A DNA stretch of 64,000 bases from Klebsormidium nitens (Eukaryota; Streptophyta; Klebsormidiophyceae; Klebsormidiales; Klebsormidiaceae). The notes beneath the pieces were generated by a model, which worked only from the letters and a program-made list of their open reading frames with translations, searched no databases and was not told where the DNA came from. The translations under genes were made by a program, and so were the position numbers. Below are positions 45,990-57,837 of the stretch, piece after piece (position 1 is the first letter of the stretch; every line of letters begins with the position of its first letter). The stretch is taken from positions 1 to 64,000 of the forward strand of contig DF237375.1 of assembly GCA_000708835.1 (NCBI GenBank), in the 5' to 3' direction.

Positions 45990-48882
45990 TTAGCACGCGG
46001 ACGGCAAGTTATCAAACACATTGTACACGTTGCCCGTGCCCCACAGGCTGTAATCGGGGAGAGGGTAGCTGTCAGTCGTGAACGATTTCCCGTCCTTCAT
46101 GGTAATTTCCAACGCAACCCCCCCCTGGCCCCCCATTCCGGACGTGGGCGCCCACCAAGCCCCCCACCCCGCGACTTTCACGCCTGAGGTGAACCCCCCG
46201 TTGCGGGTTTTGAAGTTAACGCCGGCAATCTCGCCGACCCCCCCGACGCGAGAGATGACGACCGCCTTGGCCCACTGGTTGTAGGCCTGGGTGCGGACGA
46301 CCATGGCGTGGTCGGGGTAGTCTGCGTAAAAGGGGGGTAGGTTTTAGTTTGACGGAAGTTGCACAACGACTTGATCGAATTTGGCCGAGGTTTCAACAAA
46401 ATAAACTTTGCGACACGTCACCGTATCTTTATCATACAGGTTGATACGAACTTGCCCAGCCTTGAAACTTGAGATGAATGAGAACATCGGAAGACAACAA
46501 CAGACTGGAACACGAGTTCAAAACTTGCTGAGCTCACGCATTCTCAGAGACCATGTGATGTGAGGACCTCCGTATTCGACCTTCTCGACTCTGAAGCTTT
46601 TGGTAAAACAAACTGAACGGACTGTTTTGTTCACTAGGATAAACGAATCTTCTTACGGATTTTAAGAATCACAGTCAGACCAGAATCACTTCGCTGCAAG
46701 CCTTTACCTTGGCAAAGCCTACTCTCTGAAAGCCTGCAGAATTTATGCACCTAACATTGGCCATAGGTACTTTCTGATAAGAATCAACAGCAGGCTTCTC
46801 ACCAGGGGCGCCCATGCAAGAACAGTCCACCCTCGTCCACGTTCCGGTGAAGATCCCTCCGTGACTCCCGTCGCCCGCCTGTCCGTTGGTGAAATAGTTG
46901 AACGAAGGCAGGCACAGGTCAATGTGCCACCCGTCGCCGCCGATGTCATCCTTGTGGTCAGTGACGTCAGTGATGACGAAGCCGCGCGACTTGCCGTTGT
47001 AGGTCAGGACGCCGCAAGCGCCGCACCCGCCGAGGTAGCCAAAGTTGCCAGAGGCCGCGTGGTAAGGATCTGCGGAGAGGCAGGCAGCAAGTCAGGATTG
47101 TGACAAGGACAACTCCAAAAACCCGAAGCAATGTTCAGGTTGATATACAACCACCAAATTCTGGTCTGGGACCTGAGGTTTATGTTGGATTTGAGTCAAG
47201 AAGTCGACCATAATCAGAATTTTGCGTCAGAATCTCGCGTCAGAAACCCAGATCCAAACGGTTGACCAGTGAGACGACGAGGCTCTGGGGAGTCAAGCCA
47301 CGCCAAGGAGATCAGATTACACAGTGGCTGAGCAGGGGTCTGGATGGGGCTTCTCAAATAGACTGTTTGAAGACGTTAAGTAGAGAAGCAAGACTTGGCT
47401 GAAGAGGAGCTGAGGCTTAGTAACAGAATCAGGGAACAGAGGGGTGAGGGGGAGGTGGCAAGGTTCAGGTGAAGGGAGCATATTGTTTGGAGGCTGGGGC
47501 AATGATGATATATGATGGTGGAGAATAGAGCAGAGCTGAACAATCCTTTGAAAGTTACAGTCTGGCAAGGCTCTCAAGGACTTGATGTGTGAGGGGGGAA
47601 AATAACTTGGGGGGTTCAGCACGACTTTAGGATTGGAAGCAACTTATCTTAGTGTTATCCACGTCCAAAATTGAGCACATAAGACACTGTGCCCAAAAGG
47701 CGGGAAGATGTCAGGAGCAAAAAGACCAGCTTTGTGTGCCCGGAACACCTCAATCAAGACAAAGCTTCCGATGAGTAGTGGGACTTACAGAGAGAGGTCT
47801 CCACGAAAGGGCCGCCGCCACCGTAGGCATTCCCGTCAACATCATTACCGTAACCGCATTGGCCGTTACCTGGCACAGCACAAGACTTGATTAGAAAGTC
47901 CTCGAGCAGACGAGGTCGGTAAAAGGAGTCTTTGCGCAAATTGCGCCTTGGTCCTCAGAAGCGCAACAAAGTTGACACTTGAGATTCAGCCTAAGAAAAG
48001 CAGAAGCTGAAAGAAGTTATAAATAGAGTGTCAAATGCGGGCTGCCTTAAAAGCGGGTTGTTCAGGTCAAGGTTGCCAAGCGGACAAAAAAAACAAGATG
48101 AGCTTTTCAATCCAAGCAGCTCCCACGATGCTGAAAAGTTATGTTCCTGAACCAACTGACCTAGGAACACCTCTATGAGGACAGTAAAAAGTTCCTATTC
48201 CTGCCCCTACATTACACAGCTTTTTCTTTAAGTCCCCTCTCAAAGGTAGACAAAGCATAATCTTTCAGTGAAGATTCAACCAACAGCCTTCTGGAATCAG
48301 CTCAACCTTGACAAACAGCGAGAACCGTGGACTTTTGAAACTGCTGCTGACAGCTCTCAGTCCCTGCTTCTAAGACTTGACGTTATCCACTCAGAACCGC
48401 AGCACAACAACAGTTGCAGTCCCTTTTCCAACTAAGCTTGCTCATATACCCAGCAGCACTTGGAGCTACAGTATGTATCCACGTTTCGCCTTCTAATCGG
48501 ACAACTACTGCCCAAACTCAATCGGTTTTCAAAAGGGATTCCACCGAATAGCGGATGACCACATTCTCCGCCTTTTCCAAGCCCCCAAGATCAGAGCTGG
48601 GCTCCCACACCAAATGACCAGATTCTCACCCGTCGTGCAGTCCATGCCAGGTGAGTTGTAAAATGTCGCCGACACCTGGCTGCTCTGGCCCAGGCCCAGC
48701 GCCTTGCGCCTCGGCGCCTCCACTGTTTCATTGGAGATCTGGAACCTCCCTGACTGCGGATCAAAGGATGCAGTTGGGATCTCCTGCTTCTCGTCCCCCT
48801 GAATGAAAATGCTGTCACGGGCGGCCGAGACGGCGACCAGGGAGAGAGCCAGCAGAGCGAGGAGCTGGAGCTTGGTCGCCAT
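45990..48882 (-). CDS. Expansin-like secreted protein
   Basis: Four exons: 48882-48630, 47869-47789, 47069-46803, 46321-45990, phases consistent, 310 residues. The N-terminus is a classic signal peptide (MATKLQLLALLALSLVAVSA), so the protein enters the secretory route to the wall. A linker of about 50 residues leads to an expansin double-psi barrel: SATFYNSPG, GQCGYGNDVDGNAYGGG, GGCGACGVLTY, and WHIDLCLPSF, whose Asp matches the expansin HFD site. The last exon has the Trp-rich beta-sandwich (CBM63-like) wall-binding domain (KVAGWGAWWAP) and ends LPSAC. Domain order and size fit the expansin superfamily, but the loops diverge from land-plant alpha- and beta-expansins. By family it loosens cellulose-matrix contacts without hydrolysis. 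Exon 2 begins with GTAACG right after the CAG acceptor. Confidence 0.85.
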
Positions 48883-50634
48883 GGCTGCAGCAACGGGCAG
48901 CTGGGCGAGAGAGGAGAATGGGGAGCAAAGTGACTTTGGAGATGTGGCGAGTTTTGTGCGATCACCAGTGCTTTTGAGGGTGCACGAGACTGCAGAGCAT
49001 ACCGACAGTGTCCAAAAGCGGAGCTTTCGCTTTGGGCAGATCTCGAGTCAGCGGTAGGTACTACCTAGTACCACCTACCTGGATAGACTAGGTATAGTCG
49101 TGCTAGCTACTGTAGAGCTATTAGGTAACCCGTTACCCTTACTTTTCAAAAGGGCCCGGTGATGGTTAGGGTTAAATTGGTTATGACTTCTGATGTTACG
49201 GTAGGTGACTTTGCCAGCGAGGAGCCTGATGGGGTGCCTTCGAGACGAGACGTGGTCATGCAAGATACCCGGGCCCGGCCCCGGGGCGTCCATTTAACAC
49301 CGGCCGGAATCTCAGTGCTCTGTATAGACTGCAGTGTGCTGGCGGTGAGTCGCTCTGCACATGACAGCTAGCGGCCTCCACCAATTATTGCAGCAGTTAC
49401 GACAGATTCCCTGCTCGCGCACCTCATAAATGTATGTACGTGTCGATCAGGCATGAATAAAGACAAACCCAAAGAATCGAAGATCCATCCACAAACGACA
49501 AAAGTTGTTGCACATGGGCGCCGTTCATCTAAGCACAACAAGATCGATCCACGGCTCAGGAATCTCGTGCCTTGAGGCTTTCAGCATGTGTACATTGCTG
49601 ATTGGTCACGCGTGTTGACCATCAATGTTTTTCGGGACCAATGGGATTGTGCCGTACCGGAAAGCTGCAATCTGAGTCCGTAGATGCAGCATACTCTAGT
49701 CTCTCAGAGTGTTGCCGCGATGAAAGAAAACTGTCGACGACGGTACAGGCTCGGAGGGCCGCGCCCGAAAGCGCGAAGTGAGCAGCATAACTAGGTAGGT
49801 AGGTGAGTGCAACGTGAGGGCATGTGATTGTATGGCTTCAGAAAATCAGGTTCTCAAGATGCATACCATACAGCTGTCACTCTGGCAACTCTCGTGTGAC
49901 TTTATCGAGGCGTGTGACTTAAGATAGGCGCCCGGAGGACGGGCGGGGTAGGCCTAAGGTGGTTAGGGTGGCTTGGAGTGCGGAGCGCATGCATGATTGT
50001 CTCGGTTAGGATTTTTAGTTTGTGTACCCGGTAGCTCGAATCAAACGCCCGTTAGGTCGCACTGGCAAGCGTTGCCCGTATATAGCTATCGTGGTCGCCC
50101 TGCATCTCCGAAATGCTGGAGTGGGATTGGTATGTTAAGTACACCAAAGTACGCCGCTCTTGCTATAGCCATTTGCATATCCTAAGGGTCTGGCAAGCTG
50201 ATTAATAATCCCGCGCGGCACTAGTAAGCATCTCATTGATTTCTCGTTGAGTGTCATGCCCTGAAAATGGTGCATCCAAACGATTCTTTGTTACCAACTA
50301 CCAAGAACATTTTCGGGAGACATGCCAGGCGCCAGCACACTCGCACCAACTCAGATCTCGCAATGCAACCTTGTGCCAAACGTGGTTTCATTGAGCAATG
50401 ACAACCGGCATTCACCTCGCTGATGAGTCTTGTGGGTACAGGTGTCTGCGTATCAAGATGAATCATTCAGGGCAGTGCAAGCCCACACTTTTTCTTGCAA
50501 GGGCGGTAGCTTCTCATCCCGTCCCAGTATAGACTAGACCAACCAAACGGGGCCTTCGGCCAGCATGTCGCTGCGATCTCGGATTCGGAACGTCCTGTAT
50601 GAGGACCTTGCTACTTCAACACGGTGGACAAGAT
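48883..50634. other. Expansin upstream region and ABCD4 3' flank
   Basis: 1.75 kb without a supportable gene. It has short palindromic GGTAGGTAC/CTACCTAGT-type sequence near 49055-49085 and another GGTAGGTAGGT run near 49794. Frames longer than 60 codons here lack domains or splice context. The expansin promoter should lie near 48900-49100. Confidence 0.45.
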
Positions 50635-53600
50635 TCATGTCTCCATCTCATCCTTGGACCAAGTGCCTTCGCCGTCGCCCCGAATGTGCACAACTTGCGA
50701 GTGCCATCTCTTGAGCGTGTGCCGGTGTGAGATGGTCAGAAGGCTGGTGTCAAGAGCAGCGAACTGGGCGTAGATACGCGCCTGCAAGCAGAAACTCGAG
50801 GCCTGAGCTTTGCGATTTCCAGGAATTGCCACATGATACAATGGGATAATTGGGACCTTTCGACTTACATGCAGTCAGATCTCACCACTCCTTGATGTCA
50901 CTCAGATCCTGCAATGGGGCTGAGAACTTCTCGAAGAAACTCTGAAAGGGATGCGCAATTATTTTTGACACGCGGCACACGCCGCGATATCCGAATGCAC
51001 AACCTTGGGTAAAAGCTTTCGTAAATGGCATCTCCCTTGGCCCGCACCTTCTTTGTGTATGACAATTCATGATACTGGTAGCCGTTTTCTGGCCCCCGGC
51101 TCGCATCTACACCCAAGCAAACCAGATGAATGCTGGCCTTTCCTTTGCGATACACCACAAGTGCGTTTCCGCTCGCTGAACACGTAACACAAGAAGAACG
51201 CGACATATGCGCCACTCCACGCTACAACCCACCCTCGCCAAGACGTGGGTCATGAGCGACGTCACATCAACTAGGATGGTCGCTCGCAGTCAAAGTACTA
51301 ATTTTGACATCAGAAAGAGAAAAGCCAATTGCCCTTGCCGCACGGCTCGTGAGATTTCGAAGAAAGTGCCAACCCAGAATTTGTGGATTAGTCAAGTGGG
51401 CGTAGGCATCGTACTGACGGCATCGACGGAATGTGACGGCAACCTCACCATCCCATAAATCCACTCGGTGTTTGTTGCCGTCCAATCGGACATTGAATTT
51501 CGAACCCTACGCCCACTTTGGAAAAGTGCGTACCTCCAGAGCTTCGCCGATTGCACTGGTGGCTTCGTCCAGGATCGCCAGCCGGGGTCGGTGGAAGAGC
51601 ACCCGGGCGAGGGACAGCCGCTGCTGCTCGCCCGGGGAAAGAATCGCCGGCCAGTCCTCGTCGCGCTGTAAAAAGAAAAAGATGACCTATTGAACCACTC
51701 TGGACCGGAATCCTGATTAATACCGGGCAGCTGAGAAGGTTGCTCCTTGCGGCTATCCTTCGTCTAGGGAAAGAATCGCCGGCCAGTCCTTATCGCGCTG
51801 CGGTAAAAATGATAGACCGATTTGAGAAAATGATAGACCGATTTGAGAGAAAGATAGGCCGTGTGAAGAAGAAGAGACCGTTTGAAGCACTCGGGAGGAT
51901 CTAGGGCCAAACTCTGTTTGCTAATGGGCAGCTGAGAAGGTTACTCCTTGCGGTTGTCTTTCGTTCGCGGAAGGGATTGCCGGCCAGTCCTCATCGCGCT
52001 TTGTAAAAGGAGGATAGACCTTTCGATGCATCTTGCAAAGTTTAGGACAGAACTTAAGTGATAACGGGCAGCTGAGAAGGTTGCTGAAACTTTAGATTTG
52101 CGGCTGTCCTGCATCGCTGAAAAACTGCGTCATAACGTGGTGATCGCACACACTGCCTCGCCTCGATACGATCAAGTCCGGCTGGCCTTTGCACTATTGC
52201 AAGATCTGAGAGACTGATGCGCTCGAAGCATGCAAGTTCTATTGGCGGGCGTCAAGAGTGTCAATTCTTATTTGACTTTTCGTTTTAACGGCTCTCGACG
52301 TGGACGACCGAGCCCACTGGTTTCTGTCGGGCAGCTTTGAGACCCGGCTTCTCAGTATCCACCGGAGGCCCTCGCCACTTAGGCAGAGGAAGAAAGACAA
52401 CGCAGCAAAGGAAACATATCTGACACTCAATGCAAAGCATTACAGTGGTCGATTACATATCTCCTCCTCCTCTTCCCAATAATAAAGACTGTCCTTATCC
52501 ACGGAGTTCAACTGAACCCCAGGAAGATAATCGTAGAAGAAGAGCGTACAGAGAAGACCTTATGAAGCCGAACGACATTAGGTAAAGAAAACTACGGAGT
52601 CCGACTTACCGTCCAGTTGCCGTCCACTCGATGCAAAAGGCTGTCCAGTTCCACGATCGTCAGAGCCTCCCGCATCCTGCTCTCGACGTCCTCCGTGAAG
52701 GAAGGCACTTCCCGGGGGTACGAAAGCTGGGCCGCGAGACCCCCCCGGGCCAGGAGCGGCGTTTGGGGGAGGAACAGGGTGCCACTTCCACCGGAAGGAA
52801 GACCTGTCCGTATCAAACCTGCGAAGGGACCAGGATGCACTCCTCAGAAACAGACGTCGTTCGTGATAGACGGTATGGAAGGCGGCAGCCGATGCCCACT
52901 CAAAAGAACAGACTGGCGGGGGGCTCGATCAGGTTTTCGATCCGGAGCCTCGAAAGGACTTGCAAAAAGCCGTCGAGAAACGGACTGGGCGACTTCAACC
53001 CACTTCTGCAAAGGCCATCTGCTTAGGCTGTCACGATAAGCACAAACTGCAGCTTATTCTCGCAGGGAAAGGGATCCACTAAGATAAGTGAGTCCGAACC
53101 TTTGATACATAAAACATCACAAGATTTACACTAGGTTTGATGTCCAGACCCAGTAAGATTCGGAAGCAACGCTATCCAGGGACTGCAAGAGATTTTGGCC
53201 AATGCTCAGCACGCTTGATGTGATAACTGCGATGGAGAATTTGAAATGATAGACCGAATGCCCACACCTTGAAAGACGCAAACTCCAAAACCTTAAGAAG
53301 TGGTGTGTACACATGCGGACACCCACCTTCGACCTGCGGCCACAGCCCGGCAATGGCCCGTACAAGTGTCGTCTTTCCGCAGCCGCTCGGGCCCATCAGC
53401 ATAACCCGCTCCCTAACCCCAATCCTTAGGTCGAATGCTCGCACCACCAAAACGCCCCCGGGGGTCTGCACCGTCAGGTTGCTAACCTCCAAAACAGGAG
53501 CACTAATGGCGTCGCTAACCCCATCTGCAAGCTCGGCACTTATTCCGTGAGTTGATCTGGGCGAATCGAAAGGCGGGCTCCGATCGGAAACAGATATCCT

Positions 53601-56600
53601 GGCCTTCTCGATCGCTTTGCTGAGCACGTCCAGTGGGGCGTTGGTGAAAAGCGAGGCGGGATACGTTCTCGACCCAAACCGGGGGTGGAACACGACAGGA
53701 CACGTGCCTGAGGTGCCGGTCTCGTAACCCAACAAAACTTCAGCCCCATGGACTTCGCTGTACGCTGCTGTTAGCTGATCAGAGGACTCTAACCCTAAAA
53801 CTAAACCTGCTTCTGACCCTTGTGCATCTTCGACAGTGACTATTTCGCCGTTGCTAGAGTGCGGACTGAGGTCGGCTGAGCGCAAGAGACTGCTTTGCAA
53901 CCTGGCGCTGTTGGAGGGGTGATTTGAGGCAGCGCTCGTTTCAACCAACGCTGGGTTAGAGGACAAACCAATGCCTAAACTACTGCTGAGGCTGCCGAAC
54001 GAGCTCTCATCCCCTAGCGAATCGGCCTCCTGAAACTTCCCAGCGCCTCGCCCATCCCGGCCGTTACTGCGACGGTTCCCCAAATTGACGCCAAGACTAT
54101 CTCCCAGATCCACAAGAGCCTCAGGCTTCACTCCACATCTCAACGGCTCCGCCTCCGCAAACCTTGAAGAGACCGCTAATCCGGTTCTTGGATCGACCGC
54201 TGCCGCCCAAAACCCTCCCTCGCGGAGCGCCCCGCAAACCGCGCCCTGCCAACTCAGGAACACGTCGCCTAACCGTGCCATCTCTTGAGACACGCTCAAC
54301 TCATCCCCTGCCCCTTCCAAAACGTCCGAAGACGGCCCTGAAGCTCCCGTTCCGTTTCGATCCACACTCTTGCCGCCGCCGCTAATTCTCCCCTCCCAAA
54401 GATCGACTTTTGCGCCCTGAAACGTGGGAACCACTAAAAGGGGCTGCGTCCACAGGCCCGGCGCCCCCTGCTCCAAGAAAACCTCTTGGAGGATCCCCCG
54501 CAGCTCGGGCGGCACCGTGTGAACGCTGAACTCGAGGGATCCCCCTCCGAGAGATTGCGTTAGCGGCCCTAGCAGAAGCCCGTTAGGGAATCCCTCTTGG
54601 ACGGGCGCGAAGGGGTTAGGGAGGGTTTGCGTCCAGGGGAACGGGTTTGAGAACTGGGCTAGGGGGCCTTGGTCTTTCAACCCCGGGAGGGAGGGCGTTA
54701 GGGCTACAGACTGCGCAAGGAAGTGCGCAAGCGAGTCTCTTTCTTGCGGGCCCTGTTTTTGAGAGCGGCACTTCTCATCAGGTTGGACTTTTGCTTCGGT
54801 CGCCGTGCCCCCCATCCTTTCCAGGGCCTCAAACAACCCCGCAACACGGCCGGTCACCCCCGCCACGTCAGACAGCACTTTCGCTGCATCAATCAGCTGG
54901 GTGAAGCTGTAAATCAGGGTCAGAATCGCAAACGACGCATTGCTAACCAGCTGTGCTATCGCGCCCTTGTCGACTTCTGCCCCTTTCCCGTAGATCCCGA
55001 CGAAAATAGGGAGTGCGAGGATGGCGTAGTTGAGAATTGAGCCACTGTAGTCATAGGCCTTGCTGCCTAGCTCAAGGATTGTGTGGCGGATGACGAGCGA
55101 GCGCTGGTTGGTTAGGACGTGGTTAAGGTCCAGGTTAAGGGCGGTCCGCTCGACGGGGCTGGAGGCGTACAGAGCCACTTGCTCGGCGTTGTTGCGCAAC
55201 CTGGGGCACAAAGGGGCGGGAACGGCGTCAGAATCGATAACATAAAGCACTTTGCAAAGTCAGAAACTGCATCTGATTGCACTTGTGTTGCTCAACATCA
55301 AGTTCCATTGATGACGTTGCTGAACACAGTGCTTCTGAACGCGTGCCTGGACGGCTTCTTGGCACGTTGGAACAACGTGAGACCAGGGACCGGTGCTTTG
55401 ACTGGACGGACGACGAGCTTGCTATCCATTATAGCCAGCAACATGAGAAGTGCCTCGCTTTTCTTACTGAGTTGCGGCCCTTCATCTCTTTCTGTCAGCC
55501 AGAAGGTCATCCACGCTGCTCACCTGACGTGTGCAACTCGGAAGTCCCCTTCCAGCTTCTCTTGCTTTGCCACAAGGGCCGCGATTGGGGAGATCAGGCA
55601 GCGCGCCCCCAGAGTACCGACAGAAAAGAACAGGTACACAGCGAGAGGCCCTGTCCAGCCGACGTACGACCAGACAAGCACCGTGTAGTATGCAATCATG
55701 AGCGGAGCAACAACGGTCTTGTGGAGGAGTTGAGCGAGGCCTGTTGAGAAGAGCTGGATCTCCTGCAGCAGAGAAGAGCGCAGGGTGGTGTCAGGAAAAG
55801 AAAGGGTTGTCATGAGGGTAAGACGACGATTGCCAAGAACAGGATGACCTCCTGAGACATCTTTTTGCGTACAGTGTTGTGAAGAAACAAATAGTTTGGT
55901 GTGGCCTTTGCGAAGCTCTTCGTAGGATTGAAACCTGGTCTCAAAGTGCGGTTTACAGATTGCCAGAGCGCAATGACAAATTTTGCGATTTTGATTCGTC
56001 TCACGGCCAGTTTAAGATAGTTACGAGGGCGGCCAACTGAAACCAGTTACAGTTTTTGGGACCGCCAATACTCTGCCAGATGCGACCGCCAATACTACGT
56101 ATGATTCACAAATAGGGTCCCAAATGCAAGCACTAGTGGCCTTAAAAGATTCCATCTGGGAGCCCCCTTCTTCCATCAGATAACCACCAAAATGCTCAAA
56201 CGTCAGACCCTACCTGAGCCACACGCTGATCCGGGTTATCCACCGCTCCCTCTTTCATGAGGTGAAACACGTTCGAGTCACGGCAGTATCGGCTGTGAGC
56301 GGCCAGTGTCAACCGCTTCCGCCACTGCAGCGCTAGCATCTCCGAGACTCCGAGCTTGACACCAGCGCACAGCGCGGCAGAGCTATACCAGAGCAGGGAG
56401 CGCCACATGGCGGAAGCAAAGAGCTACAAGAGGGGCAACCAATGGGGCACAGATCAGTGAGTGTTCACGTGGTGGTACTGAAGCGAGCAAGGAAGAATGC
56501 TCAGGCAAGCTCATCCAAATAGAGGAACGCTCTTGAAAGCTGTGTGGTGCTCTGATGTCTTCTCCCACTTCCAAGTTCGTCAGCTGTCCTAGGGCTGGGG

Positions 56601-57146
56601 GGGGAGCTTAGGTCATGCTGTAAGCCATTCGCTTATGAGTTAGACGATACATGCCTCGAGGGCTCTTCAATTGGCTGATCAAGAACGGAACCTTAAACTG
56701 ACTTGAATGCCAAGTCCTCTGAAACACCCATCCTCTTGAACCCTCTTGAGGTCCAAATGACACCCTCTGAACCCTAACCCTAAAATCTTGCAATCACAAA
56801 CAATGTGAGCCTCCGCAGCGCTCACCTTCACGTCATTATCCAACAAGGCCTTGTAGAACAGCCCGGGAAGCACGCCGACCTGCGCAATCACGAGCACCTC
56901 CAGGACTGAGAGGGCCGCTAAGAGCAGTGCACCCTGAGCTCCGGCAAGCACCATGAGTCGCCCCAGTCGCTGCACAAAGCGCAAGTCAACGCCGTTGTCT
57001 TGCCTAGGAGTGGCATTATCTGGAGCTCGCGCATCCTTGCTATCTTCGGAGGGCTTGGAACCAGCCAAGATCTGGTCAATGGAGATGCATTGCTCTTTGG
57101 CCCCATTCTGCAGGTGCGTGTACCCATGAAGCAAAGGTGTCTCCAT
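50635..57146 (-). CDS. ABCD4-like half-size ABC transporter with a large inserted linker
   Basis: Seven exons: 57146-56826, 56423-56214, 55762-55524, 55200-53327, 52818-52610, 51665-51534, 50781-50635. All phases agree, giving 1043 residues. The transmembrane part carries hallmarks I recall from ABCD4: [49 protein letters not shown], and [16 protein letters not shown] with a following T-X-R. The nucleotide-binding domain has Walker [10 protein letters not shown] (about residue 860), signature [13 protein letters not shown], Walker [11 protein letters not shown] and H-loop TISHRH. In animals ABCD4 exports cobalamin from lysosomes; a vacuolar or lysosomal B12 exporter is a reasonable inference here. 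A Ser/Gly/Leu-rich linker of about 436 residues (388-823) separates the two domains, so the protein is far longer than the usual 600-odd. A peroxisomal or plastid ABCD is the alternative. Confidence 0.88.
51666..52119 (-). repeat. Three decayed copies of the ABCD4 exon-6 splice junction
   Basis: On the minus strand the real junction (TTTACAG, then CGCGACGAGGACTGGCC, exon start 51665) recurs with boundaries at 51797 (CAG kept, 2 differences in 31 bases), 51998 (AAAG) and 52116 (CAG kept, more diverged). The spacings are 132, 201 and 118 bases. A second block, GGCAGCTGAGAAGGTTGCTCC-like, recurs near 51727, 51928 and 52069, showing that whole units were copied. Divergence rises with distance from the exon. 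Confidence 0.85.
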
Positions 57147-57837
57147 CTTACCAGCCCCGACTACAAAGAAGAAAGGGTGGCCTTTCCTGCCAGCATTTCC
57201 AGACCATTGGCAGCTGGATCTGCAGCTTTAAAAAACTGGCCTACTTCAGGTAACGAACACCGCTTGCAGTATGAAGAGTTGGTGAATCGCTGTCATTTGG
57301 AGCTAGGTATTTAGGTACCTCCTATGCATTTGTGAGGACCTCAGCTTCAGAATGGTTTGTGCTCATACTTTGAACAGTCTTCAGCGTTCAGGCCCAGGGC
57401 GGCTTTAGGCATTAGTCCTAATGGCCTGCCATGAGGGCCTGGACCTGGGTTTAGGGTCAAGGTTGGGTGCTTGGTCAAGCATCATGCTATTATGTAAATA
57501 GCATGGTTAAAGAAGCTGCCATGCATGGCTTGAGGGCTGAACCGTTTAACCGTAAAGGGTTAACGCAAACGGAGGTTTAGAAGTAAACTAGCAGAACTTG
57601 AACTTGAAGCGAGCGCGGTCAGAAGCGAGCGCGATTCTAAAGCTCATAGCTAGTAGGGGCAAGGTGCTCAACAAAGCATTGCAACAGGCAAAAGGACAAT
57701 CACAAAGCTGTGCCAGCAGCAAGAAAGGGCGGCCGCTGCGCTGTTCACCCTTTCGCTGAGCCAAGCATCAGCCCACTGGCGATTTGATATGCCGCTGCCT
57801 TAAGTTAACAGCCGCAGCATTGTTCTGATATAGATCG
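57147..57837. promoter_or_regulatory. Shared upstream region of the ABCD4 gene (-) and the methyltransferase-riboflavin kinase gene (+)
   Basis: The start codons are divergent and 691 bases apart. There is a perfect-looking palindrome ATGCTATT-ATGT-AAATAGCAT near 57485-57505, and a direct repeat GAAGCGAGCGCG near 57607 and 57625. No TATA box is convincing. No gene is supported inside. Confidence 0.35.

Noticed and set aside
51534-57146. Peroxisomal fatty-acyl ABCD (PXA1/ABCD1 type)
   Set aside because: It is a half-size transporter lacking the peroxisomal-type EEA-like motif context I would look for, and its membrane-domain motifs fit ABCD4 better.
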